Shown: piece by piece, positions 1 through 8,335 of the stretch
Position numbering within the stretch: position 1 is the first letter of the stretch
Layout: each line of letters starts with the position of its first letter
Source: Pseudomonas sp. ISL-84
GTDB lineage: Bacteria; Bacillota; Bacilli; Bacillales; Cytobacillaceae
Length of the DNA: 64,000 nucleotides
Reading direction: 5' to 3'
NCBI GenBank assembly: GCA_018613035.1
Contig: JAGGRA010000010.1
Coordinates: 1 to 64,000 of the forward strand
Notes under the pieces: model-generated
Seen by the model: the letters and a program-made list of their open reading frames with translations, nothing else
Databases searched by the model: none
Told to the model about the DNA's origin: nothing
Translations under genes and position numbers: made by a program

Positions 1-120
1 CACTCCCGCAGGACTTTGAATCAGCTTCTCTGAGTAAACACCGCACGAAGAAAATGCGAATGCATTTTCGAGGATCTCGTGCCTTCCGCTCCAATCAACA
101 GGGTGCTACAAAACAACATT
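1..120 (-). repeat. Dispersed repeat copy 1 (partial, cut by window start)
   Basis: GC-rich non-coding sequence sharing blocks with 50784-51045 (CCCGCAGGA, a GCTTCT-TGA block, and AAACACCGCACGAAG) in the same orientation. Copies at 21345 and 22608 lie in the opposite orientation. The stretch from about 120 to 322 is AT-rich and I see nothing else in it. Confidence 0.7.
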
Positions 121-322
121 AACCTTTAACAGAGCCTTTAAATATAATATAAAGAAGGTTAAACAGTCACAGGCAAGAGAATAGCTTTAAGAAAAAGCTG
201 CTGATTTTTGCAGTTTTTTTCGGTGCTATAAGCCCATCTTTTGATAGGCTATATAAACCAACGTACATTCTCAGCACATAGGCATATGATGCTTTTAGAA
301 ACCTGTGAAAGGAATGACTAAA

Positions 323-1240
323 ATGCATCATGATCCTAAATCGTATTCCTATCCATATTATCCCCAGGTGAACACACACATGTATTACACAAACTATATG
401 CCAAGAAATCAACAAGATCATCAACAAGTATGTGAAGCGATACTTGGAGCGATAAAAAGAGAAGCTTCAGCCATTGAGCTTTGTCGACAATTAGCAAATG
501 AAGCTCCAAACCAGCAGCATTTTAATGAAATTCACCAAGCTATAGCAGGTAAAGTAGCACATTTGACACAATTTACGAATCTTTTTATCAGCTTAACGGG
601 AACTCAGCCAGACTATCAAATCGATCAAGTTCCATTTCAAAACTATAGAGAGGGCTTGCAAAAAGCTTATCAATCAGAAGTGGAAGGATATCAGGAATAT
701 CACAAGAGCAGTATACTTACAGAACACCCGCAAATCAGAAATGTATTTTTATGGGCTTTAAGTGGTGAACAGGAAAATGCTGTTCGTTTTTGTTCTTTAA
801 ATGAGGAAATAGCAAAGAGGCAAACAGACTTTGGACCAGAACCGTTTGTGGTGGATATCGAGGATGCGACTACGAAAAACAATAATTTCCGCACCGCTCT
901 ATGGACTGGAGAACATTTGCAGTTGACCTTGATGAGTATCGGTGTTGGAGAAGACATTGGTTTGGAAATTCATCCGGAACTGGATCAATTTTTACGTGTA
1001 GAAGAAGGCCAAGGGATTATTCGAATGGGAGATAGCAAGGATCAATTAGATTTTGAAGAAAAAGTGTCTGAAGACTTCGCCATCATCATCCCTGCAGGCA
1101 AATGGCATAATCTCATTAATTCAGGCTACCAGCCGCTTAAGCTCTACTCAATCTATGCACCGCCTCAGCATCCATTTGGAACCGTTCATAAAACGAAAGC
1201 GGAAGCATTGGCTGCGGAAGAAGAACACCATTCAAACTAA
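323..1240 (+). CDS. Ferritin-like N-terminal / cupin C-terminal protein
   Basis: A 305-residue two-part protein. Residues about 30-170 are helical with Glu/His spacing typical of ferritin-like domains (EASAIELCRQLA, SEVEGYQEYHKS). Residues about 190-285 are a cupin barrel with LEIHPELDQFLRVEEGQG (metal-ligand His and Glu) and a second-motif His in PAGKWHNLIN. The N-terminus is rich in His, Tyr and Pro. ATG 323 is preferred over GTG 305 because AAAGGA at 308-313 sits 9 nt before it. The gene is monocistronic and ends in a strong terminator. A metal-binding or small-molecule-binding role is likely; the substrate is unknown. Confidence 0.8.
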   Translation: MHHDPKSYSYPYYPQVNTHMYYTNYMPRNQQDHQQVCEAILGAIKREASAIELCRQLANEAPNQQHFNEIHQAIAGKVAHLTQFTNLFISLTGTQPDYQIDQVPFQNYREGLQKAYQSEVEGYQEYHKSSILTEHPQIRNVFLWALSGEQENAVRFCSLNEEIAKRQTDFGPEPFVVDIEDATTKNNNFRTALWTGEHLQLTLMSIGVGEDIGLEIHPELDQFLRVEEGQGIIRMGDSKDQLDFEEKVSEDFAIIIPAGKWHNLINSGYQPLKLYSIYAPPQHPFGTVHKTKAEALAAEEEHHSN

Positions 1241-1249
1241 AATGGGCAA

Positions 1250-1292
1250 AATCAAAAAGCCTCATGAGTCATATTGAGGCTTTTTGATTTTA
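1250..1292 (+). terminator. Rho-independent terminator after the cupin gene
   Basis: Long stem AATCAAAAAGCCTCA / TGAGGCTTTTTGATT followed by TTTT. It is symmetric and could stop transcription from both sides. Confidence 0.85.
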
Positions 1293-1386
1293 ACTGCAAT
1301 GTGTCTGAGTTAGTCAAACATCTCGATAAATCCTTCGTGCTTGAACACTATTGAATGAATGCAAATTTTCTTAAGGGGGCTGAAAA

Positions 1387-1473
1387 ATGATTGCCAATAT
1401 AATCGTACCACTTACCTTATTGGCTTTTGCAATTGGCTTTTTCTTTTTATGTTATATCCTTTTAAGGAAGTGA
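1387..1473 (+). CDS. 28-aa single-pass membrane peptide
   Basis: A short ORF beginning MIANIIVPLTLLAFAIGF and ending ILLRK: one hydrophobic helix with a basic C-terminal tail. An AAGGGGG ribosome site at about 1373-1379 is well placed before ATG 1387. No family recognised. Single-helix peptides of this size are often subunits of membrane complexes (CydS-like, for example), but nothing nearby names a partner. Confidence 0.5.
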   Translation: MIANIIVPLTLLAFAIGFFFLCYILLRK

Positions 1474-1612
1474 AAAACAGAATCCTTGCAATCATTTTTA
1501 TTTGGCTTGAGCAGCCATTTTTATTAATCAGCAAGTCTGCAGGAGGATTTTATTGCATTAGAGGCGAATGTTTGTTCTATAATAAGGGTAAATCATATTT
1601 TCGAGGTGTGTC

Positions 1613-1876
1613 ATGAAGGTAGTCATTGAAACAATTCTTAACATTGAAGGAAGCAGGGGGATGCGGCGAGGCGAGTTTTACGTTCGTGATCAAGACTATA
1701 AAGACCATGCAGATTTTGCTGTTAGTATCGTTGCTTATGAATGGATTCAGCAGCAGCGGAAGGAGACCGGCTTCAGAGAAACCATCATTGAAAAGGTTAC
1801 CTGGAATAATCAGCATGATATTACGGAAGAGGTGAAAAAGATTCAGCCGGTTATAAAGGATGATTTGCCTTTTTAG
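1613..1876 (+). CDS. Hypothetical protein, 87 aa
   Basis: A small soluble acidic/basic mixed protein (MKVVIETILNIEGSRGMRRG at the start) with no membrane segment and no recognised motif. GAGGTG precedes ATG 1613 by a short spacer. The overlapping frames on both strands lack ribosome sites and read as shadows. Function unknown. Confidence 0.65.
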   Translation: MKVVIETILNIEGSRGMRRGEFYVRDQDYKDHADFAVSIVAYEWIQQQRKETGFRETIIEKVTWNNQHDITEEVKKIQPVIKDDLPF

Positions 1877-1980
1877 CTTTTTTACATAATTTTGTTCATT
1901 AACGGTATGAATGCGTAGCTATGAATGAAAAAAGAGTTGGAAGTACATCTTGTGAATTGAAAATTTAAAGGAGAGCGGGC

Positions 1981-2160
1981 ATGATGATTTGGTTTTTATT
2001 CATTTTTATCCTTTTGATTTTTACATTTGCTTTATTTATTGATTGGAGACGAAGGAAGAATAATAATAACCCTCATACACCAACAAATCCGAATGCTAAG
2101 CCAGGAGATCGTTCGAACTATATGATGGGGGATAATAAAGACACTGGAGGATTTCAATAA
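1981..2160 (+). CDS. 59-aa N-anchored membrane protein
   Basis: Starts MMIWFLFIFILLIFTFALFI, one hydrophobic helix, then a WRRRK stop-transfer and an Asn/Pro-rich soluble tail ending GDNKDTGGFQ. AAAGGAGAG lies just upstream. The layout predicts a small N-in anchored protein with its tail in the cytoplasm. Short proteins of this form are common in Bacillaceae; function unknown. Confidence 0.65.
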   Translation: MMIWFLFIFILLIFTFALFIDWRRRKNNNNPHTPTNPNAKPGDRSNYMMGDNKDTGGFQ

Positions 2161-2201
2161 TTTCCTGCTCCAGCTGACAGGTATAATCCATTAACAGGAC
2201 G

Positions 2202-2231
2202 AAAACGCTTGGGTGCAATCCAAGCGTTTTT
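2202..2231. terminator. Bidirectional terminator between convergent genes
   Basis: AAAACGCTTGG / CCAAGCGTTTT stem with a 7-nt loop and T-runs on both strands. It lies between the 59-aa gene and the convergent MFS gene. Confidence 0.85.
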
Positions 2232-2248
2232 ACGTGATATTTATAGTG

Positions 2249-3490
2249 TTACTTTTGGGGTTGTTTTTTGAGGGCTGGCAAAGTTTCATTTAATCTAATA
2301 GCTGATAATAGACCTGCACTCAATGGCAACAGAGCTACTAATCCAATTGCCCAATTAACGTTTAGTATGTCTGTTAACATTCCTGCAAATAATGCTCCAA
2401 ATGCATATCCACTATCTCTCCAAAAACGATAAACCCCCATTGATGAGGCTCTCCATTCTGGTTGCGCAACATCACTAATTGAAGCTTGTAAGGTGGGATA
2501 TACCATTGCGGTTCCAAGCCCTAGTAAAATGGCTGCTGTGAACCATAGGCTATATTGGTTTACAAATAAAATCATCCATAGAGAAAGGGCTTGAAGCCAC
2601 ATCCCGCCAACAATGAACCACTTTCGTCCAATTTTATCACTCAACGCTCCGGTGAACAGTTGGAAGAATCCCCATGAAGCTGGATAAATGGCCACTAATA
2701 CTCCGATTTCAGATACGGTTAAGCCAACTCCCGTAAAGAATAACGGGAATAGTCCCCAAGCCATACCATCTTTAAAGTTTGTGCTTAACCCTGCAAAAGT
2801 GACACTAGATAAACTTTTATTCTTAAATGTAGTCGTTTTGAAAACGTCTTTTGCAGATAAAGTCGGTCCATTATTGCTGGATGATTTTGTTTGAAGCTTT
2901 ATATGTTTTTCTGTATCTCTTACAAATAATGATAAGATAAAACCGATTATCACAATAAAAATTCCTAAATAAAATGGTTCGGGGCGGTTAGAGAAATTTG
3001 TGGCAACAAAGCCAGAGACAGCAGCCATTACAGCTACTCCTATATACCCTGCAAATTCATTTAACCCAACAGCCAATCCTCTTTGAGTAGGTTTAGATAT
3101 ATCAATTTTCATATTTACAGTCATGGACCAAGCTAATCCTTGATTGATGCCTAAGAAGATATTCGCCACAACAATCATCCACCATGAGGTTGCAAATATA
3201 ACAAGTAGAGGAACTAATAAACCGATACCCCATCCGATGAGAAGAACTTTCTTTCTCCCTAATCGGTCTGCGAAAGCACCTGCGAAGTAATTCACAATTG
3301 CCTTTGAAAATCCGAAACTAATAATAAAAGATAATGCCGCACTTGCTGATGCTAAACCAAAGTCTTCTTCACCAATAATAGGGAGAATGGTTCTTTCTAG
3401 ACCAACCATTGAACCAACAAAGAAGTTCGTAACAACTAAAAGTATGAAATTTATTATATTCTCTTTAATTCCAATTTGTACTTTACTCAA
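2249..3490 (-). CDS. MFS transporter
   Basis: A 413-residue, roughly 12-helix major facilitator. The family's loop 2-3 signature appears as GAFADRLGRKKV near residue 75 and is echoed in the second half as GALSDKIGRKWF. TTG 3490 is chosen over TTG 3505 because GGAGGTGA falls 8 nt before it. It is the last gene of a minus-strand set with an MBL hydrolase and an ArsR-rhodanese regulator, so export of a sulfur species (sulfite, persulfide, thiosulfate) is a reasonable inference, but the substrate cannot be read from the sequence. A hairpin at 3503-3532 separates it from the MBL gene and may lower its expression. Confidence 0.85.
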   Translation of the reverse strand: MSKVQIGIKENIINFILLVVTNFFVGSMVGLERTILPIIGEEDFGLASASAALSFIISFGFSKAIVNYFAGAFADRLGRKKVLLIGWGIGLLVPLLVIFATSWWMIVVANIFLGINQGLAWSMTVNMKIDISKPTQRGLAVGLNEFAGYIGVAVMAAVSGFVATNFSNRPEPFYLGIFIVIIGFILSLFVRDTEKHIKLQTKSSSNNGPTLSAKDVFKTTTFKNKSLSSVTFAGLSTNFKDGMAWGLFPLFFTGVGLTVSEIGVLVAIYPASWGFFQLFTGALSDKIGRKWFIVGGMWLQALSLWMILFVNQYSLWFTAAILLGLGTAMVYPTLQASISDVAQPEWRASSMGVYRFWRDSGYAFGALFAGMLTDILNVNWAIGLVALLPLSAGLLSAIRLNETLPALKKQPQK

Positions 3491-3502
3491 TCCACTCACC
3501 TC

Positions 3503-3532
3503 CAAAAAGGGAGAACCAAATAGTGGTTCTCC
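3503..3532 (-). terminator. Intercistronic hairpin with T-run
   Basis: On the minus strand GGAGAACCA / TGGTTCTCC forms a stem followed by CTTTTTGG, directly before the ribosome site of the MFS gene. It is probably a partial terminator or an RNA-processing/stability element that sets the MBL:MFS ratio. Confidence 0.65.
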
Positions 3533-3538
3533 ACTTTA

Positions 3539-4267
3539 TTATTTTCCTTGATTCGTTTTTCTCATCTCAATAAAACCTTCTGGTTGTGGCGGTACATTCG
3601 TTGTCATAAAATCAACAAATTCCTTCTCTTTATCGAATTTCATTGCTTCATTGTGACGTTTTTCAAATCCAATGGTTGAAGAAGGTTTACCACTTAAACC
3701 ACGTCCACAAACTGAGCCAGAAAATGCTCCCGGATATACTTCAATGTGGTCTTCTAATTGAGTAATCTTTTGTAAGCTTTGATATAAATTTTTTGCACCC
3801 TCTTCGATAGAAGAAGCTAATTCAGTTCTTCCTGCATCACCAACCATTAAGGTATGACCTGTTAAGACAAACCAAGGTTCATCCGCTCTGCGCTTATCTG
3901 AAACCACAATAGAAATGTGTTCTGGTGTATGACCCGGAGTATGCAAAAATGTTAAAAGTGTATTACCTGCTAATAATTCCTCCCCATCTTCAACTGGGGT
4001 AAATTCATAACTTGTATCTGCAGAAGAATGAAGGACATATTTTGCACCTGTTTTTTCAGCTAATTTTCTAGCTCCTGATACATGGTCAGCGTGAAGATGT
4101 GTATCAATTACATAAACAATATTCATGCCTAACTTTTCAGCTTCCGCTACGTAAAAATCAACTTGGTCTTCTAGTGGGTCTACCACTACTCCTTGTGATT
4201 GACTTCCACAACCAAAGAAGTATGATGCTGCTACCGGATTAGTGTGTAAATATTGACGAAATAACAT
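3539..4267 (-). CDS. MBL-fold hydrolase, persulfide dioxygenase-like
   Basis: A 242-residue metallo-beta-lactamase-fold enzyme with the metal motif THLHADH near residue 57, HTPGHTPEH near 110 and GDAGRTEL near 143, as in ETHE1-type persulfide dioxygenases and glyoxalase II. It lacks the fused rhodanese domain of CstB. Its partner gene, however, carries a rhodanese domain, which supports a role in oxidising glutathione-type or low-molecular-weight persulfides. The gene follows the ArsR-rhodanese gene by 20 nt with an AGGAATTT-type ribosome site, so the two are co-transcribed. Confidence 0.85.
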   Translation of the reverse strand: MLFRQYLHTNPVAASYFFGCGSQSQGVVVDPLEDQVDFYVAEAEKLGMNIVYVIDTHLHADHVSGARKLAEKTGAKYVLHSSADTSYEFTPVEDGEELLAGNTLLTFLHTPGHTPEHISIVVSDKRRADEPWFVLTGHTLMVGDAGRTELASSIEEGAKNLYQSLQKITQLEDHIEVYPGAFSGSVCGRGLSGKPSSTIGFEKRHNEAMKFDKEKEFVDFMTTNVPPQPEGFIEMRKTNQGK

Positions 4268-4287
4268 TTTTAAATTCCTCCATAAAG

Positions 4288-4941
4288 TTAATGAATATAT
4301 TCAGCTTGTTTCCACTCATGAACTCCTTCTTCCATGCGATATGCTTCGTATCCAAGGGAGTTTAAAGTTTCTACAGCCTGTGTGGCAAAAGCACAGTATG
4401 GTCCACGACAATAAGCAATAATTTTTTTATCTCTTGGAAGAGAGGAAATATGCTCTTCCAAGTTCTGAACTGGTACAGATATTGCTCCTGAAATATGTTG
4501 ATCTTTATATTCATCTTCTGGTCTTACATCAATTAGAACAGCCTCACCATCTTGTATCTCTTTCAAAATATCTTTAAGTTGGACCATTTTAATCTTATCG
4601 TCTCTTCCTATATAACCTTTCCTTACGTGTGTAATATCACTGAACTGCATTTCAGCCAGGTTTTTAATCGAATGCAGGAGTTCAACCACGTTATCATCTG
4701 CTAAAGAGTAAAATACAAAGTTTTTATCCTTACTAAATTTAACTAATTTAGCCTCTAGCAGTGATTGTAGGTGTTTCGACGTATTTGCTACAGACATCTT
4801 TGCTTCTTTAGATAATCTATCCACTGTTTTGGGTCCTTGAGATAAATAATCTAATAACTCAAAGCGTTTGGGACTAGAAAGTGCTTTACTAATTCGAGCG
4901 AATTGACCGTATACAAGGTCTTTAAATTCTCTAGGTTCCAA
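4288..4941 (-). CDS. ArsR-family regulator fused to a rhodanese domain
   Basis: A 217-residue fusion. Residues about 10-95 are an ArsR/SmtB winged helix (SPKRFELLDYLSQG, then MSVANTSKHLQSLLEAKLV as the recognition helix). Residues about 120-212 are a rhodanese domain with the active-site loop CRGPYC. The rhodanese Cys probably senses or carries sulfane sulfur, coupling DNA binding to persulfide level. The start is TTG 4941 after AGAGGTGATGAT. It is the first gene of the operon, and a perfect palindrome at 4957-4980 is its likely autoregulatory operator. Confidence 0.88.
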   Translation of the reverse strand: MEPREFKDLVYGQFARISKALSSPKRFELLDYLSQGPKTVDRLSKEAKMSVANTSKHLQSLLEAKLVKFSKDKNFVFYSLADDNVVELLHSIKNLAEMQFSDITHVRKGYIGRDDKIKMVQLKDILKEIQDGEAVLIDVRPEDEYKDQHISGAISVPVQNLEEHISSLPRDKKIIAYCRGPYCAFATQAVETLNSLGYEAYRMEEGVHEWKQAEYIH

Positions 4942-4956
4942 ATCATCACCTCTTAA

Positions 4957-4980
4957 CTATTCAACTAATTAGTTGAATAG
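4957..4980 (-). promoter_or_regulatory. Perfect 24-bp palindromic operator for the ArsR-rhodanese operon
   Basis: Half-site CTATTCAACTAA is followed directly by its exact reverse complement. It lies 16 nt upstream of the regulator's start codon, between a TATAAT-like -10 (about 4990-4995, minus strand) and the ribosome site. Binding here would cover the transcription start. The -35 is weak. Confidence 0.75.
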
Positions 4981-5271
4981 TCGAATTGTATTATATATAT
5001 GCTGATTTGTAAAGGGTTGCTAAATATAGTGAAACATTAGGTAATTAAAGAAAAACGAGGTTAAATATCGAACAAGCGCATCAGACGTATGCAGAAAGAA
5101 AGCTGAATAAATATTTACTTAATGTTATCTTTTCCAAAATAGAAGCCGGAAACATAACCGGGATTCCGCTTTATTCCAGTATCTAACATAAAAGAGCTCT
5201 CAATGTATAATTTTTATTATTCCTGGGCACTACTCGTAGTAAAATTAATTTTTCTGCAGAGGGTGCTATAG

Positions 5272-5715
5272 TTGAAAAAAGAAAACAAAAACTTATTTAT
5301 AGCCGGTTTTATACTTGGATTAGGTTTATTGGGTGCGATAGATGGGATCCTATTTCATCAGCTGCTGCAATGGCATCATATGATCTTAAGCCCTAATATC
5401 CGGCTTGAGATTTTTACGGATGGGCTATTTACTGCGTTATTTTCAGCTAAGCTCATTTGGGGCGGGGTAAAAATTTTTCAAGATTCCCGAAAAAATGAGC
5501 TCGGAGATAGCTGGAAAATTTTCTTGGGCGGTATTTTTATTGGCGGCGGAACTTTCAATCTCGTAGAAGGGATTGTAGACCATCATATCCTGCAAGTCCA
5601 TCGAGTTAAACCATTGGCTGAAAATCCTTTATTATATGATTTAGCCTTTCTAGCGATCGGCCTTTTACTTGTTATCATTGGTTTCATGATCAAGCGCATG
5701 GAAAAAGCAGCATAA
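5272..5715 (+). CDS. DUF2243 membrane protein
   Basis: A 147-residue protein with four predicted membrane segments and the DUF2243 hallmark GILFHQLLQWHHM near residue 25, repeated in weaker form as GIVDHHILQVHRV near residue 103. The paired His-rich motifs look like two metal or haem-binding half-sites. TTG start after GAGGGTG. It runs 25 nt ahead of a His-rich anchored protein and is probably in one transcript with it. DUF2243 is found beside or fused to CtaG-type copper/oxidase assembly proteins (family knowledge), so a copper or respiratory-assembly role is an inference. Confidence 0.8.
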   Translation: MKKENKNLFIAGFILGLGLLGAIDGILFHQLLQWHHMILSPNIRLEIFTDGLFTALFSAKLIWGGVKIFQDSRKNELGDSWKIFLGGIFIGGGTFNLVEGIVDHHILQVHRVKPLAENPLLYDLAFLAIGLLLVIIGFMIKRMEKAA

Positions 5716-5740
5716 GAAAATTTTATTAGTGAGGTATTAC

Positions 5741-6193
5741 ATGAAAAGATTAAGGAGTTTTTTATTATTCTTCATACTCTTCTTAGGATTTTTTTACTAT
5801 TATACAAGCCAGAATCCGCACAATCATGCCGGTGCCAAGAATCATATGAATCATAGTTATGTAGAAATTCCACAAGGATATGAGGTTCCGGATGTGAACA
5901 TCTCCGTGACGCAAGAACAGTCAGGGACATGGCTGCTAAAGGTCCAGCCTAACCACTTTACCTTTGCCCCTGAAAAGGTCGGGCAAAAGGAACCCAGCTA
6001 TAATGAAGGACATGCTCATTTATATGTAAATGGTGAAAAAATAAATCGTTTATATGGACAATATTATAATTTGGGTTCATTAAAGGAAGGACAAAATGAA
6101 ATAAAAGTCACTCTCCATTCTAATAATCATGGGGCTTTAGTATATAAGGGAAAACCAATACAAAACAGCACGATCGTGGATGTAACCTCTTAA
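5741..6193 (+). CDS. Signal-anchored His-rich extracytoplasmic protein
   Basis: A 150-residue protein with N-terminal MKRLRSFLLFFILFLGFFYY (anchor), then a His/Asn/Met-rich linker (NPHNHAGAKNHMNH) and a beta-rich domain with EGHAHLYVNGEK and TLHSNNHGALVYKG. The His-Met linker suggests copper binding outside the membrane. ATG 5741 is chosen because GAGG sits 7 nt upstream; GTG 5729 has no ribosome site. It is paired with the DUF2243 gene and ends in a terminator. The family name is unknown to me. Confidence 0.7.
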   Translation: MKRLRSFLLFFILFLGFFYYYTSQNPHNHAGAKNHMNHSYVEIPQGYEVPDVNISVTQEQSGTWLLKVQPNHFTFAPEKVGQKEPSYNEGHAHLYVNGEKINRLYGQYYNLGSLKEGQNEIKVTLHSNNHGALVYKGKPIQNSTIVDVTS

Positions 6194-6207
6194 ATAGATA
6201 TTTTATT

Positions 6208-6231
6208 AGGACTGCAATAGTCCTTTTTTTT
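6208..6231 (+). terminator. Terminator of the DUF2243 pair
   Basis: AGGACTGCAATAGTCC stem with eight T residues. Confidence 0.85.
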
Positions 6232-6344
6232 GTAGACATTCTAGAAAACCTCTTCAAACTTACAAGCTTTCACCACTTCGCCATTTTTCCTTTCAAACCG
6301 AAAGTTACAGTCTGTAAATGCTAGTAAAGGTATGCCTTACGGAA

Positions 6345-6386
6345 ACACTCAGAATTTCAAAAAACACAATTCTGAGTGTCTTTTTG
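6345..6386 (+). terminator. Orphan terminator in a gene-free stretch
   Basis: ACACTCAGAATT / AATTCTGAGTGT stem, then CTTTTTG. The 110 bp before it, downstream of the 6208-6231 terminator, has no ORF I can support, so it either ends a short non-coding RNA or is left over from a lost gene. From 6390 to 6555 I see nothing else. Confidence 0.65.
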
Positions 6387-6555
6387 CATTTATAGATTTC
6401 ATTAAACCTCTATAGGTCTCTGCCGGACGGCGGAATCGGCAAACATAGAAGCTTAACATCAGGAAATAGGCAAACTGTTCATTTTTATAAACAAATGTAA
6501 TTATCCTGTCCAAATGAATATTCTGAAATATTATAGTAGTAAAGGGGGTGATTGT

Positions 6556-6903
6556 ATGATGGGATCTAAAAGATATGGTTGTAATGACGTAAGCCCTGAT
6601 AGAGAAGGGAATTGCGAAGGCTGCGTGTGCAGTCTTTTAAGAAGGGCGAGCAGAGATCAGAGATTTTTTATTTTGATGAAAGGAACTGGTGAATTCCTGG
6701 CGTTAGGGCCAGGCGAAAGTCCACAGGCCACCGAATTTTCATTTGTTCGATTTAACCGTGAAACTTGCTGTGCCACTTTTACTTTTATTGAACAGGGACC
6801 ACCTGTTCCAGCTCCAGCAGTTGCTCCTGTACCGGCGGGAACACTTGAGTTTATCGTTGATTGCCGTTGCATCTGCGCTCTTACTCCAATACCAGTTCAA
6901 TAA
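6556..6903 (+). CDS. CotY/CotZ/ExsY-like cysteine-rich spore coat protein
   Basis: A 115-residue protein with the family layout: N-terminal C-x2-C-x-C (NCEGCVCSLL), a central FRFNRETCCATFTFIE-like strand, and a C-terminal FIVDCRCICAL motif. A Pro/Ala linker (PPVPAPAVAPVPAG) sits before the last motif, where classical CotZ has none that I recall. AAGGGGGTG precedes ATG 6556; the longer frame from 6514 would put that ribosome site inside the gene. Such proteins self-assemble by disulfides into the outer crust or exosporium. It is short for the family (usually about 150), so a compact variant. Confidence 0.72.
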   Translation: MMGSKRYGCNDVSPDREGNCEGCVCSLLRRASRDQRFFILMKGTGEFLALGPGESPQATEFSFVRFNRETCCATFTFIEQGPPVPAPAVAPVPAGTLEFIVDCRCICALTPIPVQ

Positions 6904-6917
6904 TCTTTGTTCGGTTC

Positions 6918-6947
6918 AAAGGCCTTGTCATAAGGCCTTTCTTTATT
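6918..6947 (+). terminator. Terminator after the coat protein gene
   Basis: AAAGGCCTT / AAGGCCTTT stem followed by CTTTATT. Confidence 0.75.
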
Positions 6948-7129
6948 CACCAATCATTCTTGCATAAAGGTGCATTTGCCTGGCAGCTACATAAATTGAT
7001 GTTTTTGTGCATTCATACAAAATCCAAGCAGTTGAAACTGTACGAAGTAACAGACCTAAATAGAATAGGTTTTCATTCCGTATGTTCGATGCTATACTTT
7101 TATTTTGAGTATCGAAAGGAATGTTATAC

Positions 7130-7528
7130 GTGAAAAACGTTTTGTTATTTTTATCTCAATTAGTTCTGCTCTGGGCTATTTATCAATTTTCTAGTTTAAT
7201 AGTAGGGATCCTCCATCTGCCGATACCATCCAGTGTGCTGGGGATGATCCTATTATATCTCCTTTTAACAAGAGGAGTCATTCAGGTACGGTTCATCGAG
7301 AAGGGGGCAAACTTTTTAATCAAGCATCTTGCCTTATTTTTTGTACCGTTTGCAATAGGATTAATGAATTATACAGGGCTTATCAAAACGAGCGGAGTAC
7401 AGCTGATGTTAATGATTGCGGGAAGCACAATCATTGGATTACTGATCACGGCCGGATTAACACAATCCTTATCAAAACGGGAAAAGGAACGAACACATCA
7501 TGAACAGTCTCATTCTCACTCTCATTAG
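7130..7528 (+). CDS. CidA/LrgA-type holin-like membrane protein
   Basis: A 132-residue protein with four predicted helices and the family core LPIPSSVLGMILLYLLL near residue 28. The tail is cytoplasmic and His/Ser-rich. GTG 7130 is chosen because AAAGGA lies 9 nt upstream; ATG 7121 would overlap it. The last 29 nt overlap the LrgB-type partner. CidA/LrgA with CidB/LrgB form a membrane complex linked to autolysis control and, in B. subtilis, to pyruvate uptake; which applies here cannot be told. Confidence 0.85.
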   Translation: MKNVLLFLSQLVLLWAIYQFSSLIVGILHLPIPSSVLGMILLYLLLTRGVIQVRFIEKGANFLIKHLALFFVPFAIGLMNYTGLIKTSGVQLMLMIAGSTIIGLLITAGLTQSLSKREKERTHHEQSHSHSH

Positions 7529-8192
7529 TATTGCTCTTACAATCGCTGTGTATTTTGGGGCTACTGCTCTATCAAGACGGGTGGTATCTCCATTCACAAC
7601 CCCCATTTTGACTGCGACGATTGTTATGATTATGATACTTAGCTCATTGGATATCAGTTATGAGCAATATTCCTCTGCCAAGGAATGGATTACATCTTTA
7701 TTGGGTCCAGCTACCGTTGCCCTGGCAGTACCTCTATATAAAAATAGAGAGATCATAATGGAAAAATTAATGCCTGCCACATTTGGGCTAGTGATTGGAA
7801 CACTATCTACCATTCTTTCAGCTGTTTGGATATCAAAAGCATTGGGTTTGTCTGAGACCATCCAGGCAACATCTGCTGTTAAAGCAGTCACAACCCCTGT
7901 GGCCATTGAAGCGGTCGCCCTCATTGGCGGGGATCCAGCGCTAGCAGCAGCTTTTGTTATCACATCAGGCATATTTGGAGCTGTTTTTGCACCTGCTCTT
8001 TTATCCGTTGCGAACATTCATGATCCGTTTTCACGAGGACTTGGCATCGGAACCGTTTCACATGGGATTGGCACCAGCCAGGCAGTGGTGGAAGGACCGA
8101 TTACAGGCGCTGTATCAAGCGTTGCCATGGGAGCTTCGGCCATTATTACCTCTATGATTCTTCCTTGGGTTTATCCGTTTATCCAATTATAG
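7500..8192 (+). CDS. CidB/LrgB-family membrane protein
   Basis: A 230-residue protein with six to seven predicted helices and the conserved C-terminal LGIGTVSHGIGTSQAV segment near residue 180. It starts within the CidA/LrgA-type gene, which is typical translational coupling for this pair, with AAAAGGA inside the upstream reading frame. It forms a two-component membrane complex with its partner. It is followed by a clear terminator, so this is a two-gene operon. No regulator such as CidR or LytST is adjacent. Confidence 0.88.
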   Translation: MNSLILTLISIALTIAVYFGATALSRRVVSPFTTPILTATIVMIMILSSLDISYEQYSSAKEWITSLLGPATVALAVPLYKNREIIMEKLMPATFGLVIGTLSTILSAVWISKALGLSETIQATSAVKAVTTPVAIEAVALIGGDPALAAAFVITSGIFGAVFAPALLSVANIHDPFSRGLGIGTVSHGIGTSQAVVEGPITGAVSSVAMGASAIITSMILPWVYPFIQL

Positions 8193-8197
8193 TGCAG

Positions 8198-8228
8198 CGC
8201 AATCCTTTTAGTGGGATTGCGTTTTTTT
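8198..8228 (+). terminator. Terminator of the CidA/LrgB-type operon
   Basis: CGCAATCC / GGGATTGCG stem and seven T residues. Confidence 0.88.
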
Positions 8229-8335
8229 AAAGGAAAGCATGTCAAACAAGTAATTTTCTTACTAAATTTTACGTAATAGGCTAAATAAAGACATGCTTAA
8301 ACGAATTTTTTTGTGAATAAGAGTATGGATCGGGA

